This document shows, piece by piece, positions 8,748-18,262 of a stretch of DNA of 64,000 bases. This stretch comes from Caballeronia sordidicola (GTDB taxonomy: Bacteria; Pseudomonadota; Gammaproteobacteria; Burkholderiales; Burkholderiaceae). Location of the stretch: assembly GCF_002220365.1 (NCBI RefSeq), contig NZ_MTHB01000165.1:62001-126000 (forward strand), read 5' to 3'. Numbering within the stretch: position 1 is the first letter of the stretch; every line of letters begins with the position of its first letter. Below the pieces are notes generated by a model. That model worked only from the letters and a program-made list of their open reading frames with translations, was not told the origin of the DNA and did no database searches. A program made the position numbers and the translations under genes.

Positions 8748-9604
8748 CGGGCGCTCCGGGTGCGCTTGGGGCTGACCGGCGATTGGTCGAGATCGGATGG
8801 CTGGGGATCGAATGAGGGATTCAGCGGCTCGGCGTCGGTGAGGTGCGGAGCGGAGTTTTCCGCACGCCTTGGCGCGCCGCTGGTTTTGCGTCCTGTTCCC
8901 AGCTTCTCCGCCATGACGTCGACAAATGTTCCGGCGAGCAGGGCCGCCGCCACGGCCAGCGGTAGAGAAAGCCGATACGGCAGGTCAAGCGCAATCAACG
9001 CGATCACGCTCGCCACGCCAACAGCCGCCAGCGTGGAGCGCGTCGCGATAGCCGAGACGATCAGCGGAATCAGCGCAAGCGTACCGGCGAGCTCGAGGCC
9101 CCAGTTATCGGGGAAAAGGCTCGCGAGCAGGATTCCCGCTATGGACGACACTTGCCACGAGGACCAGCTCGTCGCCGCCATGCCCCAGAAAAACGCCTCC
9201 TTGCCGGGCTGATAGCCGGTCGGGAAATTACGCTTCTGGAACATCAGGTAAATGATGTCGCCATTGAAATAACCGAGCACCAGCCGGCGGCGCAGCGGCA
9301 AATAGGCGAAATGGGGCGCAAGCCCTGCGCTGAAAATGACGAACCGCAGGTTGACCATGGCGGCGGTCAGCAGGATGGTCCAGAGCGGCAGCTTCGCGGC
9401 GAACAACGGCAGCACAGCCAATTGCGACGATCCCGCGTAGGCCGCGAGCGACATGCCGAGAGCCTGCGGCACGGTCAGCACGGACTTCGCCATTGCAATG
9501 CCGGTGACGAGACCCCACGAAAACGTGGCCGGAACCGCCGGAGAAAGGGTTTTGACGCCATCGAGAAACGCGCGTCGGTTGAGGTCTGACAGGCGGTCGA
9601 ACAT
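8744..9604 (-). CDS. azlC: AzlC-family branched-chain amino acid permease
   Basis: The 286-residue product has a GVKTLSPAVPATFSWGLVTG start and the AzlC core with six or seven membrane segments (ALGMSLAAYAGSSQLAVLPLF, MVNLRFVIFSAGLAPHF). It forms the large subunit of an inner-membrane exporter with AzlD. The C-terminal 45 residues are a charged, proline-rich tail that is longer than in typical members. It is the first gene of a two-gene unit transcribed away from ilvE. Confidence 0.9.
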   Translation of the reverse strand: MFDRLSDLNRRAFLDGVKTLSPAVPATFSWGLVTGIAMAKSVLTVPQALGMSLAAYAGSSQLAVLPLFAAKLPLWTILLTAAMVNLRFVIFSAGLAPHFAYLPLRRRLVLGYFNGDIIYLMFQKRNFPTGYQPGKEAFFWGMAATSWSSWQVSSIAGILLASLFPDNWGLELAGTLALIPLIVSAIATRSTLAAVGVASVIALIALDLPYRLSLPLAVAAALLAGTFVDVMAEKLGTGRKTSGAPRRAENSAPHLTDAEPLNPSFDPQPSDLDQSPVSPKRTRSAR

Positions 9605-10222
9605 GGAGATTGGTGCGAGTCGCGGTGTGCTTGCGCGGTTGAGCGGCGGATCCGATGGAACTGGCGAAGAACGGGCTTTGTCCGAACGATTAGCACAGAC
9701 CCGCCGCGGATCGAGCCTGAATCGCTGCCTGAATCGCAGTCTGAATCGCAGTCTGAAGCGCGGTCTGAAGCGACCCGATACAAGACCCGGGACCGTCGCG
9801 CCGAGCCTTGAATCACGCCCGGTTTCACGCCTGATCAGGCCAACCGATCCAGACGGCGGGCTTTCGGACCTGCCTCACGGCTGGCTTTCGAACCGCAACT
9901 TTGACTGCGCCCTGAGCACGTCGCGTGACGGCGAAAGGCAAATTATAGCGTCGTGAAAGGTGCCAAATGGCCGACAGCGCCCATTTTTTAATCGAAAAGA
10001 CGCTAAAATGACGGTCTTTGGCCGCCCCGTTGTTTACCGGTTTTGCGCTGGAATCCCATGCCCCGCGCGCTGTCCACGGACAGGCGCCACGGACCGGAAC
10101 AACGCGTAGAAGCCCGTTGTCATCGTCACGCTGTTCAAGCTGGCGTGACAAGCAGGCGAGATACGCTGGCGCAAACGGGCGGCCCACTCAACATCTGCAC
10201 ACTACTCGCCAGGAGAAATCGT
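9605..10222. other. Divergent gap between azlC and ilvE
   Basis: This 618-base gap must hold the promoters of both azlC and ilvE. I find no supported gene. A TAAAAT box at 10004-10009 could be an ilvE -10 element, but I see no good -35 partner. A 12-bp tandem repeat lies at 9721-9768. Confidence 0.45.
9721..9768. repeat. 12-bp tandem repeat, four copies
   Basis: Units ATCGCTGCCTGA, ATCGCAGTCTGA, ATCGCAGTCTGA and AGCGCGGTCTGA lie head to tail upstream of azlC. Two of them are identical. Confidence 0.88.
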
Positions 10223-11146
10223 ATGTCAATGGCCGACCGCGACGGCAAGATCTGGATGGATGGCAAGCTGATCGACTGGCGCGACGCCAACATCCACGTG
10301 CTCACCCACACGCTGCACTACGGCATGGGCGTTTTTGAAGGCGTGCGCGCCTACAAGACCGGCAACGGCACGTCGATCTTCCGCCTGAAAGACCACACCA
10401 AGCGCCTGCTCAACTCCGCCAAGATCTTCCAGATGGAAGTGCCGTTCGACCACGCAACGCTTGAAGCCGCGCAACTCGAAGTGGTCGGCGTGAACAAGCT
10501 GGAATCGTGCTACATCCGGCCGATCATCTGGGTGGGATCGGAAAAGCTGGGGGTATCGGCGAAAGGCAACACCATTCACGTCGCGATCGCCGCGTGGCCG
10601 TGGGGCGCCTATCTTGGCGACGACGGCATTGCGAAGGGCATCCGCGTGAAAACGTCGTCGTTCACGCGCCATCATGTGAACGTCTCCATGGTCCGCGCGA
10701 AGGCGTCGGGCTGGTACGTGAACTCGATTCTCGCGAATCAGGAAGCCATCACCGACGGTTACGACGAAGCGCTGTTGCTCGACGTGGACGGCTACGTGTC
10801 CGAAGGCTCCGGCGAAAACTTCTTCCTGGTGAACAACGGCAAGCTGTACACGCCCGACCTGGCTTCGTGCCTGGACGGCATCACGCGCGACACGGTCATC
10901 ACGCTCGCACGCGACTTCGGCATTCAGGTAATTGAAAAGCGCATCACCCGGGACGAGGTCTACACCTGCGACGAAGCGTTTTTCACCGGCACGGCCGCTG
11001 AAGTCACGCCGATCCGCGAGTTGGACAATCGCACCATCGGCGAAGGCAAGCGTGGTCCGATCACCGAAAAGCTGCAAAGCGCTTTCTTCGATGTCGTGAG
11101 CGGCAAGAACGAAAAGTACGCCGATTGGCTTGCGCAAGTTAAGTGA
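10223..11146 (+). CDS. ilvE: Branched-chain amino acid aminotransferase
   Basis: This PLP-dependent fold-type IV enzyme makes valine, leucine and isoleucine from their keto acids, with glutamate as amino donor. The 307-residue product has LHYGMGVFEGVRAY near the start, the PLP lysine at about residue 160 (VRAKASGWYVNS), and the conserved E in VSEGSGENFF at about 195. The frame is open upstream to 10043, but the ATG at 10223 follows AGGAGA (10211-10216), which fixes the start. It is followed by a small zinc-finger gene and waaF on the same strand, an order known from Burkholderia relatives. Confidence 0.96.
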   Translation: MSMADRDGKIWMDGKLIDWRDANIHVLTHTLHYGMGVFEGVRAYKTGNGTSIFRLKDHTKRLLNSAKIFQMEVPFDHATLEAAQLEVVGVNKLESCYIRPIIWVGSEKLGVSAKGNTIHVAIAAWPWGAYLGDDGIAKGIRVKTSSFTRHHVNVSMVRAKASGWYVNSILANQEAITDGYDEALLLDVDGYVSEGSGENFFLVNNGKLYTPDLASCLDGITRDTVITLARDFGIQVIEKRITRDEVYTCDEAFFTGTAAEVTPIRELDNRTIGEGKRGPITEKLQSAFFDVVSGKNEKYADWLAQVK

Positions 11147-11282
11147 CGCAAGTGAAGTAACTTAACGTGCAACCCGACGCATGACGTGCGGCGGTGAACT
11201 GGTTTTTTGAGTTTTCAGGAATACCGGACTCGAAAAAAATAAGGTTCACCGCGTCCCCAGACTAGAACGAACGAGATTCCTC

Positions 11283-11477
11283 ATGAGCGAACTGAAGGAA
11301 ATGCCGCTGGTCCAGTTGTCGGCGAAAGATGTGCCGGCGTTCTGCCCGAACCCCAACATGCCGCGCTGGAGCACGCATCCGCGCGTTTTCCTCGATATTT
11401 CCCACGGCGAAGCACGTTGCCCGTATTGCGGCACGCGCTACAAGCTGAAAGACGGCGAACACATCAAGGGTCATTGA
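11283..11477 (+). CDS. Small zinc-finger protein (CHCC type)
   Basis: The 64-residue product carries a single zinc-binding motif of the CHCC family related to the NDUFS6 C-terminus: Cys near residue 21, His near 32, and CPYCGTRYKL near 46. Such proteins are common between ilvE and waaF in Burkholderiaceae and have no assigned biochemical role. The start is the ATG after a weak GAACGAG site. A zinc ion is likely bound; nucleic acid or protein binding is not shown. Confidence 0.85.
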   Translation: MSELKEMPLVQLSAKDVPAFCPNPNMPRWSTHPRVFLDISHGEARCPYCGTRYKLKDGEHIKGH

Positions 11478-11764
11478 ATCTTCGTCTTCGCGAAGCAAGC
11501 GGCATGCGGTTTGAACCACGCCGCCCGCTTGGTCTTCGCGGCCACCAGCGATGCTGTGCCGCAACCAGCCGATGCTGCCGCCGACCCCGTTGAATACCGC
11601 GCTCCGGCCGCGCTCGATGTTTTGAAGGCACAACACCTCGCGCCTCGACGCCAGACAGGCCGGTTACCGGACGCTGGATGCCGGGCGCCCTCACCCCCAA
11701 TTGCCACAACGCGCCCGCCCACATGGTGTGAGCTGCGTTAATTTTGAGACTGGAACTTACATAG

Positions 11765-12814
11765 ATGCGTCGCGCGTTGGTTATCGCACCGAACTGGATT
11801 GGTGACGCATTGATGGCGCAGCCGCTGTTTTCGCTGCTCAAGAAACTGCATCCGCGCATTGTCATCGATGCTGTCGCGCCCGCCTGGGTCGCGCCCGTGC
11901 TGGAACGCATGCCCGAGATCCACGACGTCTACGCCACCGATCTCGCCCACGGCAAGCTGCAAATGCTGCGTCGCTGGCAACTCGCGAGCGATCTGCGCGA
12001 CGTGGGTTACGACGCCGCGTATGTGCTGCCGAATTCGTTCAAATCGGCGCTGATTCCGTGGATGGCGGGGGTCAACCTGCGGGTCGGCTATACGGGCGAA
12101 AGCCGTTATGGCCTGCTCAACGTGCGGCACGCGAATCCGGCCAAGGGTCAACGTCCGCCCATGGTGAGCCAGTACGCCGCCCTCGCCTACGCGCCGGGTG
12201 CGAAGCTGCCGTGGCTGCAGGAAAACGCCACGGTTCCCATGCCGGTACCGCGACTCGATGCCGACCTGAACGAAGCGGCGCGCGTCTCCGCCCGCTTCAA
12301 TCTCGACACGCGCGCGCCGCTCGTCGTGTTTTGTCCGGGCGCGGAATACGGTCCGGCAAAACGCTGGCCGCCGGAGCATTTCGCGGCGCTCGCGCAGTTC
12401 ATCGCGCAGTCGTTTCCGTATGCGCGGATCGTCGCGCTCGGGTCGCCGAAAGATTCGCCCATCGCCCAGGCCATTGCCGATCGCGCGCCGAACGTGCGCA
12501 ACCTGTGCGGGCAAACGTCGCTCGGCGAAGCTTGCGCGCTGATCTCGCGCGCGAGCGCCGTGGTCACCAACGATTCCGGCCTGATGCACGTGGCCGCCGC
12601 GCTGCGCCGCCCGCTGGTGGCGGTGTTCGGCTCGACCGACCCGCGCCACACACCGCCACTCTCCGATCTCGCAAAGGTACAATGGCTGCACCTCGAATGC
12701 AGTCCGTGCTTTGCCCGCGAGTGTCCGCTGGGTCATTTGAACTGTTTGCGTGAACTCGGCGCCGAGCAGGTTTTCGGCGATCTACGCGGCATGTTGATGA
12801 TGCAGCGTCATTAA
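11765..12814 (+). CDS. waaF: ADP-heptose:LPS heptosyltransferase II
   Basis: This peripheral inner-membrane glycosyltransferase (family GT9) adds the second heptose to the LPS inner core. The 349-residue product begins with RRALVIAPNWIGDALMAQPLF, the acceptor-side motif, and has PGAEYGPAKRWPPEHFAAL and VTNDSGLMHVAAALRRPLVAVFGSTDP in the ADP-heptose-binding domain, then the cysteine-containing SPCFARECPLGH end. Length fits. It follows the zinc-finger gene by about 290 bases on the same strand; that gap shows no gene. Confidence 0.94.
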   Translation: MRRALVIAPNWIGDALMAQPLFSLLKKLHPRIVIDAVAPAWVAPVLERMPEIHDVYATDLAHGKLQMLRRWQLASDLRDVGYDAAYVLPNSFKSALIPWMAGVNLRVGYTGESRYGLLNVRHANPAKGQRPPMVSQYAALAYAPGAKLPWLQENATVPMPVPRLDADLNEAARVSARFNLDTRAPLVVFCPGAEYGPAKRWPPEHFAALAQFIAQSFPYARIVALGSPKDSPIAQAIADRAPNVRNLCGQTSLGEACALISRASAVVTNDSGLMHVAAALRRPLVAVFGSTDPRHTPPLSDLAKVQWLHLECSPCFARECPLGHLNCLRELGAEQVFGDLRGMLMMQRH

Positions 12815-13132
12815 AGCGGGTTGGGTTGAAGCAGCTTCGGCGCCACGGCTCATGCTGATCGAGCAAGACTCGCCGGCCGCTTCAGCTTCAAGGACTGCTT
12901 CAAAGACTGCTTCATGACTTCGTCAGGGCGGCGTCCGCCACGCCAGATTCCCCGGCGCCGCGACCGCGTCCTCCCGATTCCCGATTCCCGATCGATGGAG
13001 CGTTTGCGGTATCGGTTCCTGACATGCCAATGTCCCTAAGCCGGGGCATGCTTTTGAAACTTGACCGAACCGTGGCGTTCACTGTCCGAGAACATCAGGC
13101 GCCATGCATCGACCGTTAGAGACCCACTAGCC
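12815..13132. other. Gap after waaF, no gene
   Basis: This 318-base gap shows no supported gene. It holds a two-copy 12-bp repeat at 12887-12910 (TTCAAGGACTGC, TTCAAAGACTGC). Confidence 0.5.
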
Positions 13133-13579
13133 ATGCCACGTTTTGCCCGCCTCTTCGAAGCCGCCGCCGATACCCTCAACGCCTATTACCAGGCTGTCGC
13201 GGAGGGCAATATCGACAGCATCATGGCGCTCTGGATCGACGAGGAATTCGCCACCTTCATCTGTGCGGACGGCTCGCATCTGAGCGGCCTGGACAGCGTT
13301 CGCGCGGGCCTTGCGACGCAACTGGAGAACCGGCCGGTCACGGTCGAGCCGCTCGATATCCGCGTATACGACAGTCTCGGCACCGTGGTCTACGCCATCG
13401 CCGAAGCGCATCAGCCCGCCGAACCGGGCAGCTCGCCCGCCATGGTGTTCAGCACCTATGTGATGGTCCACGAACGTGGGGAATGGCGCATTGCACATAT
13501 CCACGCTAGTGCGATGCCAGACGAAGCAGCAAACCAAATTGCTGCGAAAATGCGACACGGACAAGGTCCGCTGCATTGA
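13133..13579 (+). CDS. SnoaL/NTF2-like protein
   Basis: The 148-residue product has the layout of the NTF2-like alpha+beta barrel: an N-terminal helix (LNAYYQAVAEGNIDSIMALW), a DGSHLSGLDSVRAGL segment and C-terminal strands with ERGEWRIAHIHAS. Families with this fold include SnoaL and YybH-like proteins of varied or unknown activity, so no reaction is assigned. The frame is open back to 13061, but the ATG at 13133 matches where family members begin. It stands alone between waaF and the hydrolase gene. Confidence 0.8.
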   Translation: MPRFARLFEAAADTLNAYYQAVAEGNIDSIMALWIDEEFATFICADGSHLSGLDSVRAGLATQLENRPVTVEPLDIRVYDSLGTVVYAIAEAHQPAEPGSSPAMVFSTYVMVHERGEWRIAHIHASAMPDEAANQIAAKMRHGQGPLH

Positions 13580-13702
13580 CATCGGTTTTGCGGGTACGCT
13601 GGGCAGGGTAGCCGGCGTCCGCGGCTCGACAATTGCTCTGCCAGTCTGATCGGCAGACCGTCGGCATCCGTTCGCATCCTGCTTCCTGTTTGAAGACGCG
13701 CC

Positions 13703-15034
13703 ATGAAACGCGATCACGCTCATCTCATTCCTGACGCTCCGGCGCTGGATACCCCCTCTGCGCTTGAGCAGACCGCTTCGGCCGCTCTCGACGCAGTGAG
13801 CCAAACAACGCTTGAACCGCTGGCCGAATGGCTGTATCGAGCGCCTCGATGGCTACCCACCGCGCATGCGCAGACTATCGTGCCGGCGTTGTTCGCACCG
13901 CGGCCGGCGGTGAAATACCGGCGGGAACGATGGACGACTCCGGACGGCGATTTCATCGATCTCGACTGGCTGGCTTATGACGCCGATGGTGAAGGTGAAG
14001 GCAACAAACGCGTTCATGCCGATGCCGCCACCGCACACGCCTCGCAGCCTGCGCCGCGCGAGCTTCGAAACGCCGTTGCCACATCGTTCGATGAAGCCGC
14101 GGCTTTGCACGATCACGTTAGCCTCGACACAGTAGCGGCGCGAGGGGCGAATCCCCCTCCCGATCCAGCCGCACCGCTCTTTGTGCTCTTCCACAGACTT
14201 GAAGGCAGCTCGAACTCCCACTACGCACGCGTGCTGATGGCCGAAGCGAAAGCGCGCGGCTGGTTTGGCGTCGTGCCGCATTTCCGCAGTTGTGGCGGAT
14301 CGATGAATCTCCTCCCTCGCTTCTACCATCTTGCCGATAGCGCCGAAGTCGACTGGGTCTTGCGTCGTTTGAAGGCGCAACATCCGGGGCCGGTGATCGC
14401 GGCGGGGGTATCGCTGGGCGGCAACGTGCTGCTGCGCTGGTTGTGCGAGCAGGAACAGGACGCGGCCGCCATTCTGGACGCTGCCGCCGCGATCTCCGCA
14501 CCGCTTGATGTCCACGCCGGCGGCCACTCCATATCGCAGGGTTTCGGCATGGTCTACACGCGCAGCTTTCTCAAGACGCTCAAGCGCAAGGCGCTGGCGA
14601 AACTCGACCAGTATCCCGGCCTGTTCGACCGCGACGCCATGCTCGCGGCCCGCACCATGCATGCCTTCGATAACGCCGTGACCGCGCCGCTCCATGGTTT
14701 TCGCGATACCGAAGACTACTGGACCCGCGCCACCACCCGGCCCTATCTGCCTCGCATCGCCATTCCCACGCTGCTTCTGAACGCCCGCAACGATCCGTTT
14801 CTGCCTGGGCGAGTGTTGCCGTCGGCGGCGGAGGTTTCAGCGGCCGTGACGCTCGATCAACCCGCGCATGGCGGACACGTCGGGTTTATGACGGGGCCGT
14901 TTCCGGGGCGGATCGACTGGTTGTCGCAGCGGGTGTTCGGCTATTTGCAGACCCATGTGCATCATGTGCACCACGTGCACCACGTGCACCACGTGCATCA
15001 TGCAGCACACCAAACGGATTCCGAGCATGGATGA
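13703..15034 (+). CDS. YheT-family alpha/beta hydrolase with His-rich tail
   Basis: The 443-residue product fits the YheT family: a WLPTAHAQTIVPALF start, the nucleophile elbow GVSLGGN, the acid in NARNDPFLP and the histidine in GGHVGF. Two features are odd. The oxyanion-region motif normally FHGLEGS reads FHRLEGS (codon AGA at about 14197), and an acidic, low-complexity insert of about 60 residues precedes it. The C-terminus ends in five HHV units encoded by a 9-bp repeat. The substrate is unknown; relatives act on esters. It overlaps the next gene by eight bases. Confidence 0.85.
   Translation: MKRDHAHLIPDAPALDTPSALEQTASAALDAVSQTTLEPLAEWLYRAPRWLPTAHAQTIVPALFAPRPAVKYRRERWTTPDGDFIDLDWLAYDADGEGEGNKRVHADAATAHASQPAPRELRNAVATSFDEAAALHDHVSLDTVAARGANPPPDPAAPLFVLFHRLEGSSNSHYARVLMAEAKARGWFGVVPHFRSCGGSMNLLPRFYHLADSAEVDWVLRRLKAQHPGPVIAAGVSLGGNVLLRWLCEQEQDAAAILDAAAAISAPLDVHAGGHSISQGFGMVYTRSFLKTLKRKALAKLDQYPGLFDRDAMLAARTMHAFDNAVTAPLHGFRDTEDYWTRATTRPYLPRIAIPTLLLNARNDPFLPGRVLPSAAEVSAAVTLDQPAHGGHVGFMTGPFPGRIDWLSQRVFGYLQTHVHHVHHVHHVHHVHHAAHQTDSEHG
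14957..15001 (+). repeat. 9-bp tandem repeat, five copies, coding for His-His-Val
   Basis: Five units of GTGCAYCAY (three of them GTGCACCAC) lie at the 3' end of the hydrolase gene and encode a histidine-rich tail. The tail could bind metal, but the repeat alone does not show this. Confidence 0.9.
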
Positions 15035-15653
15035 GATTGTCAAACAAGCGTTGGCCAAATGGCCCAATGTCCCGCATTGCACCGGCTGGCTGCTGCTTGA
15101 TCGCCGCGGTCAGTGGCGCATGCGCGACGACGCCACTCAGGCGGCAGGCCTTCCCGGCGACATCATCCGGCACGACGCGTTGCTGGGCTTCATCAACCGC
15201 AACTACGCCGCCGATGCCGACGGTCAGTGGTTCTTTCAAAACGGCCCGCAACGCGTGTATGTGGAATTGGGTTACACGCCGTGGATCGTGCGGCTGAGTG
15301 AAGTGGATGACGCGATGGATGACGCGACGGATGACGCGACTGACCGCGTGCTGCGGCTGACGGATCACGCTGGCGGACGGTTTGAGCCGACAGCGGTCTG
15401 GCTCGACGATGAAGGCGGTGTGCTGTTTTCAGATGGCGCCGATGCCCGTGATGGCTTGTATGCGCCGCGTGTCGCCGCATTGCACGATCACGATCTCGAT
15501 CTGTTTTCCACACACGCCGATCTCGACGATGACGGCGGCGTATTCCATTTCGCGGCTGGCCTGGATCTGGCGCTGGGGCGTATCAATCGAGCCGATGTGC
15601 CGGGCAAGTTTGGCTTCGTTACCAGCCCGGCGGCGAAAGCGGCAGCCTTGTAG
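15027..15653 (+). CDS. Conserved hypothetical protein
   Basis: The 208-residue product starts MDEIVKQALAKWPNVPHC and has a WLLLDRRGQWRMRDD strand pattern near the start, a long acidic middle and a FHFAAGLDLALGRI end. I know such proteins from Burkholderiaceae next to a YheT-like hydrolase and moaC, but cannot name a function or a domain number with certainty. The ATG lies inside the end of the hydrolase gene (eight-base overlap), so the two are probably coupled. A 12-bp in-phase repeat at 15306-15341 adds Asp-rich residues. Confidence 0.8.
   Translation: MDEIVKQALAKWPNVPHCTGWLLLDRRGQWRMRDDATQAAGLPGDIIRHDALLGFINRNYAADADGQWFFQNGPQRVYVELGYTPWIVRLSEVDDAMDDATDDATDRVLRLTDHAGGRFEPTAVWLDDEGGVLFSDGADARDGLYAPRVAALHDHDLDLFSTHADLDDDGGVFHFAAGLDLALGRINRADVPGKFGFVTSPAAKAAAL
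15306..15341 (+). repeat. 12-bp tandem repeat, three copies, in frame
   Basis: GATGACGCGATG, GATGACGCGACG and GATGACGCGACT encode the peptide DDAMDDATDDAT inside the preceding conserved hypothetical protein. The reading frame is kept because the unit is four codons long. Confidence 0.9.
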
Positions 15654-15756
15654 TGCGAAAGCGAAAACGACTTGAAGGGCTTATCGTAGCAGCGTGTGCG
15701 CGCCCGGATCGCCCGCGCGCCGCTGTTATGATGAGCGCCCGTTGCAAGGAGAGGTT

Positions 15757-16236
15757 ATGTCCGGACTTACACATTTCGATGCTTCTGGCGAAGCGCACAT
15801 GGTCGATGTCGGCGACAAAAGCGAGACGCGCCGTGTAGCCATCGCGCGCGGTTCGATCGTCATGCTGCCCGCCACGCTTGCGCTGATCCGCGACGGCAAG
15901 GCTAAAAAAGGTGATGTGCTCGGCGTCGCGCGAATTGCAGCAATCCAGGGCGCGAAACGCACTTCCGATCTGATCCCGTTATGCCATCCGCTGGCATTGA
16001 CGCGAGTGGCGGTGGATTTTTCCATCGATGAAAACCTGCCCGGCGTCTTTTGCGAGGTACGTGTGGAAACGGTCGGGCGCACAGGCGTGGAGATGGAAGC
16101 GCTGACCGCCGTGCAAGTGGGACTGCTGACGGTTTATGACATGTGCAAAGCAGTGGATCGCGCAATGACGATCACCAATGTGAAAGTGCTGGAGAAGCAC
16201 GGCGGGAAATCGGGGGATTGGGTGGCGGGGCGCTGA
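15757..16236 (+). CDS. moaC: Cyclic pyranopterin monophosphate synthase
   Basis: MoaC converts the MoaA product 3',8-cyclo-GTP into cPMP in molybdenum cofactor synthesis. The 159-residue product shows GLTHFDASGEAHMVDVGDK, KGDVLGVARIAAIQGAKRT, the active-site LIPLCHPL, GVEMEALTAV and VYDMCKAVDRAM, all classic. The frame runs back to 15694, but the ATG at 15757 follows AAGGAG (15746-15751). It is the last gene of a same-strand run and is followed by a terminator. Confidence 0.96.
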   Translation: MSGLTHFDASGEAHMVDVGDKSETRRVAIARGSIVMLPATLALIRDGKAKKGDVLGVARIAAIQGAKRTSDLIPLCHPLALTRVAVDFSIDENLPGVFCEVRVETVGRTGVEMEALTAVQVGLLTVYDMCKAVDRAMTITNVKVLEKHGGKSGDWVAGR

Positions 16237-16332
16237 TCACGGGCGCCTGAATATCGCCGCGTGTACTAATCCTTGGTAAATCGCTGTCGCTGCTTGATGA
16301 CCAGCATTGATAGCCGACAATGTTGAGCCGAG

Positions 16333-16374
16333 AAAAAGGCAGTTCCAACGCAAGTCGGAACTGCCTTTGTTTTT
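16333..16374. terminator. Bidirectional rho-independent terminator
   Basis: AAGGCAGTTCC (16336-16346) pairs with GGAACTGCCTT (16357-16367), an 11-bp stem flanked by five A on the left and a T-rich run on the right. It should end moaC transcription on the plus strand and pglL transcription on the minus strand. Confidence 0.85.
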
Positions 16375-16441
16375 AGCCGCGATCGATCTCTTCGGATTTG
16401 AGACTCTCAGTTACAGCGAAGTCATCGATCAAGCCGCTGTA

Positions 16442-18262
16442 TCAATCATCCCCATCATCACTATCATCGTCAGTAGCCGACGGGGCGGGTACGCCATACA
16501 TCTTCATCAACTCGGCCTTGAACCCGGCCAGCGGCTTACCCTGATCGTCGAGCAACTGATAAAGATCCGCCAGTTGTTGTGGCCAGTCGTGAAGCTCGGT
16601 GGAGAATATCTTCAACCGGGCGATGGTATCGAGCGCGTCCTGCGACTGGCCGGCCAGCGCCTGCAGCACCGCATAGCGTCGCAACACCGTTTCCCCAGGC
16701 AACAGCGCCAGCGCCTGACGATGCATCACAAGCTTGTTGGCGAGGTCCTGGCTGTTCATCGGCATCAACGTCGCGGCACCATACTCCCCCCAGGCGCCGA
16801 ACAAAAACGACGGATCCGCACGATATTGCTCAGCCGGTTGCGAACCGTAATAGAGCACTTCCGACCGGTTGTAATCGCGCAAGATGGGATACAGCGAAGC
16901 CAGTCCAAGCACCACCAGCACAACATACAACCCATAGGAAAACGACCGCGACACCCAGCGCAACGGCCGCGTTTCGAGCAAGCCGAAGATCAGCATCGCG
17001 GGCATCAGGTAGAACATGTACTGCTGCGGATACTCAACCAGCGCATGCATCATCAGCACGCCGAGCAGCGACAGCGCGAAAATCCGCGCAGGCGTATGCG
17101 GCGCACGCAGCACGCGCACGAGCCAGCACACCACGCTGAACAACACGATCGCCATGCCGAGCAGACCGGTTTTCGCCAGCAGGTCGATGAATATATCGTG
17201 CGAATTGTTCGCGATCTCCACACCGCCAAGCTCCCGCACGAACTCGAACTGATGCAGCGGGAACTCGCCCCAGCCAACGCCCAGCAACGGATGCGTCAGG
17301 AACATGGTCCAGCCGTACTTCCAGAGCGCAAGGCGCGGCGCGATCTGATTCGCGTCCTGCATCCGCTGCGCCGCCGATTGACCAAGTTCAAGCTGAAAAC
17401 GCAAGTTCGCCCAGCGAATGGCTGCGTTCACCGCGAAGAACAACACCAGCAGCACGATCGGAATCAGCCACGCGCGCGTTTTGCTGCGACCCGCACGACT
17501 GGCGGGACCATCCGGATCGTCGGCCACCGTCGAACGGCCCTGAATGAAGGCCATCCACAATCCCGCGACCATGATCACGCCCATCTGCAACCACGGCCCC
17601 CGCGACACGGTCAACGCGAGGCCCGCTGAAAATATCGTGGACAAGACGAGCCATACGATTACCGGCAGGCGTCGTGTCTGCACCAGATACAGCGCACCCG
17701 CTGTCGCGAACGCAATGTACGTGGCAAGGTGATTCGCCTGGGCCATGTTGCCGAACGGCCGCCGTTCGATCGTAACGTTGTAGGCGACCACGAACGGCGA
17801 AAACTTCGGCTCCATGTGGAACAACTGCACGACCTGGCAGAACACGGCGAACAGGCCACCGACGATCAACGCCGCCGCGCCCCAGCGCAACGCCTTTTCG
17901 CCCAGACCCGCGCGCACGAAGCCGTAACCCGTATGCACCGCGATAAACGATGCCAGCAAATAGCCGCCGCCGAGCCAGTTCATCGACGGCTGCGACACCG
18001 GCAAAACAACCGTCTGCGCGACGAGCAGCAAGCCGAGCACGAGCGGCATCAACGCGATGACCGGCGTCGCAAATGGCACGCGTGGCTCGGACAAACGCGC
18101 GATCAGCGCCATTCCCCCGCCAAGCGCCAGGAACAGTGCCAGCGCGCTGAACTCGGCGTAGAAGGTTGGAATGGGATAGGTGTGGTTGACGACCGCGAAC
18201 GGAATCGTCAGTGCCAGACAGAGGACAGCAAGAGAAAAGTAGCGCGCGATGTTTGAAGGCAT
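16442..18262 (-). CDS. pglL: PglL-like O-oligosaccharyltransferase (Wzy_C family)
   Basis: The 606-residue inner-membrane protein has about a dozen membrane segments and the Wzy_C signature in the large periplasmic loop (HPLLGVGWGEFPLHQF then NNSHDIFIDLLAKTG), followed by a helical C-terminal domain of about 200 residues (Wzy_C_2-like). Proteins of this build include O-antigen ligases and the O-linked protein glycosyltransferase PglL. The pilin gene immediately upstream on the same strand favours PglL, which transfers lipid-linked oligosaccharide to pilin and other exported proteins. The exact activity is inferred from context; a ligase remains possible. Confidence 0.8.
   Translation of the reverse strand: MPSNIARYFSLAVLCLALTIPFAVVNHTYPIPTFYAEFSALALFLALGGGMALIARLSEPRVPFATPVIALMPLVLGLLLVAQTVVLPVSQPSMNWLGGGYLLASFIAVHTGYGFVRAGLGEKALRWGAAALIVGGLFAVFCQVVQLFHMEPKFSPFVVAYNVTIERRPFGNMAQANHLATYIAFATAGALYLVQTRRLPVIVWLVLSTIFSAGLALTVSRGPWLQMGVIMVAGLWMAFIQGRSTVADDPDGPASRAGRSKTRAWLIPIVLLVLFFAVNAAIRWANLRFQLELGQSAAQRMQDANQIAPRLALWKYGWTMFLTHPLLGVGWGEFPLHQFEFVRELGGVEIANNSHDIFIDLLAKTGLLGMAIVLFSVVCWLVRVLRAPHTPARIFALSLLGVLMMHALVEYPQQYMFYLMPAMLIFGLLETRPLRWVSRSFSYGLYVVLVVLGLASLYPILRDYNRSEVLYYGSQPAEQYRADPSFLFGAWGEYGAATLMPMNSQDLANKLVMHRQALALLPGETVLRRYAVLQALAGQSQDALDTIARLKIFSTELHDWPQQLADLYQLLDDQGKPLAGFKAELMKMYGVPAPSATDDDSDDGDD

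Noticed and set aside
16307..17629. Open frame of 440 codons on the plus strand, His/Arg-rich
   Set aside because: It lies opposite the PglL-like gene and has the composition expected of an antisense frame in GC-rich DNA.
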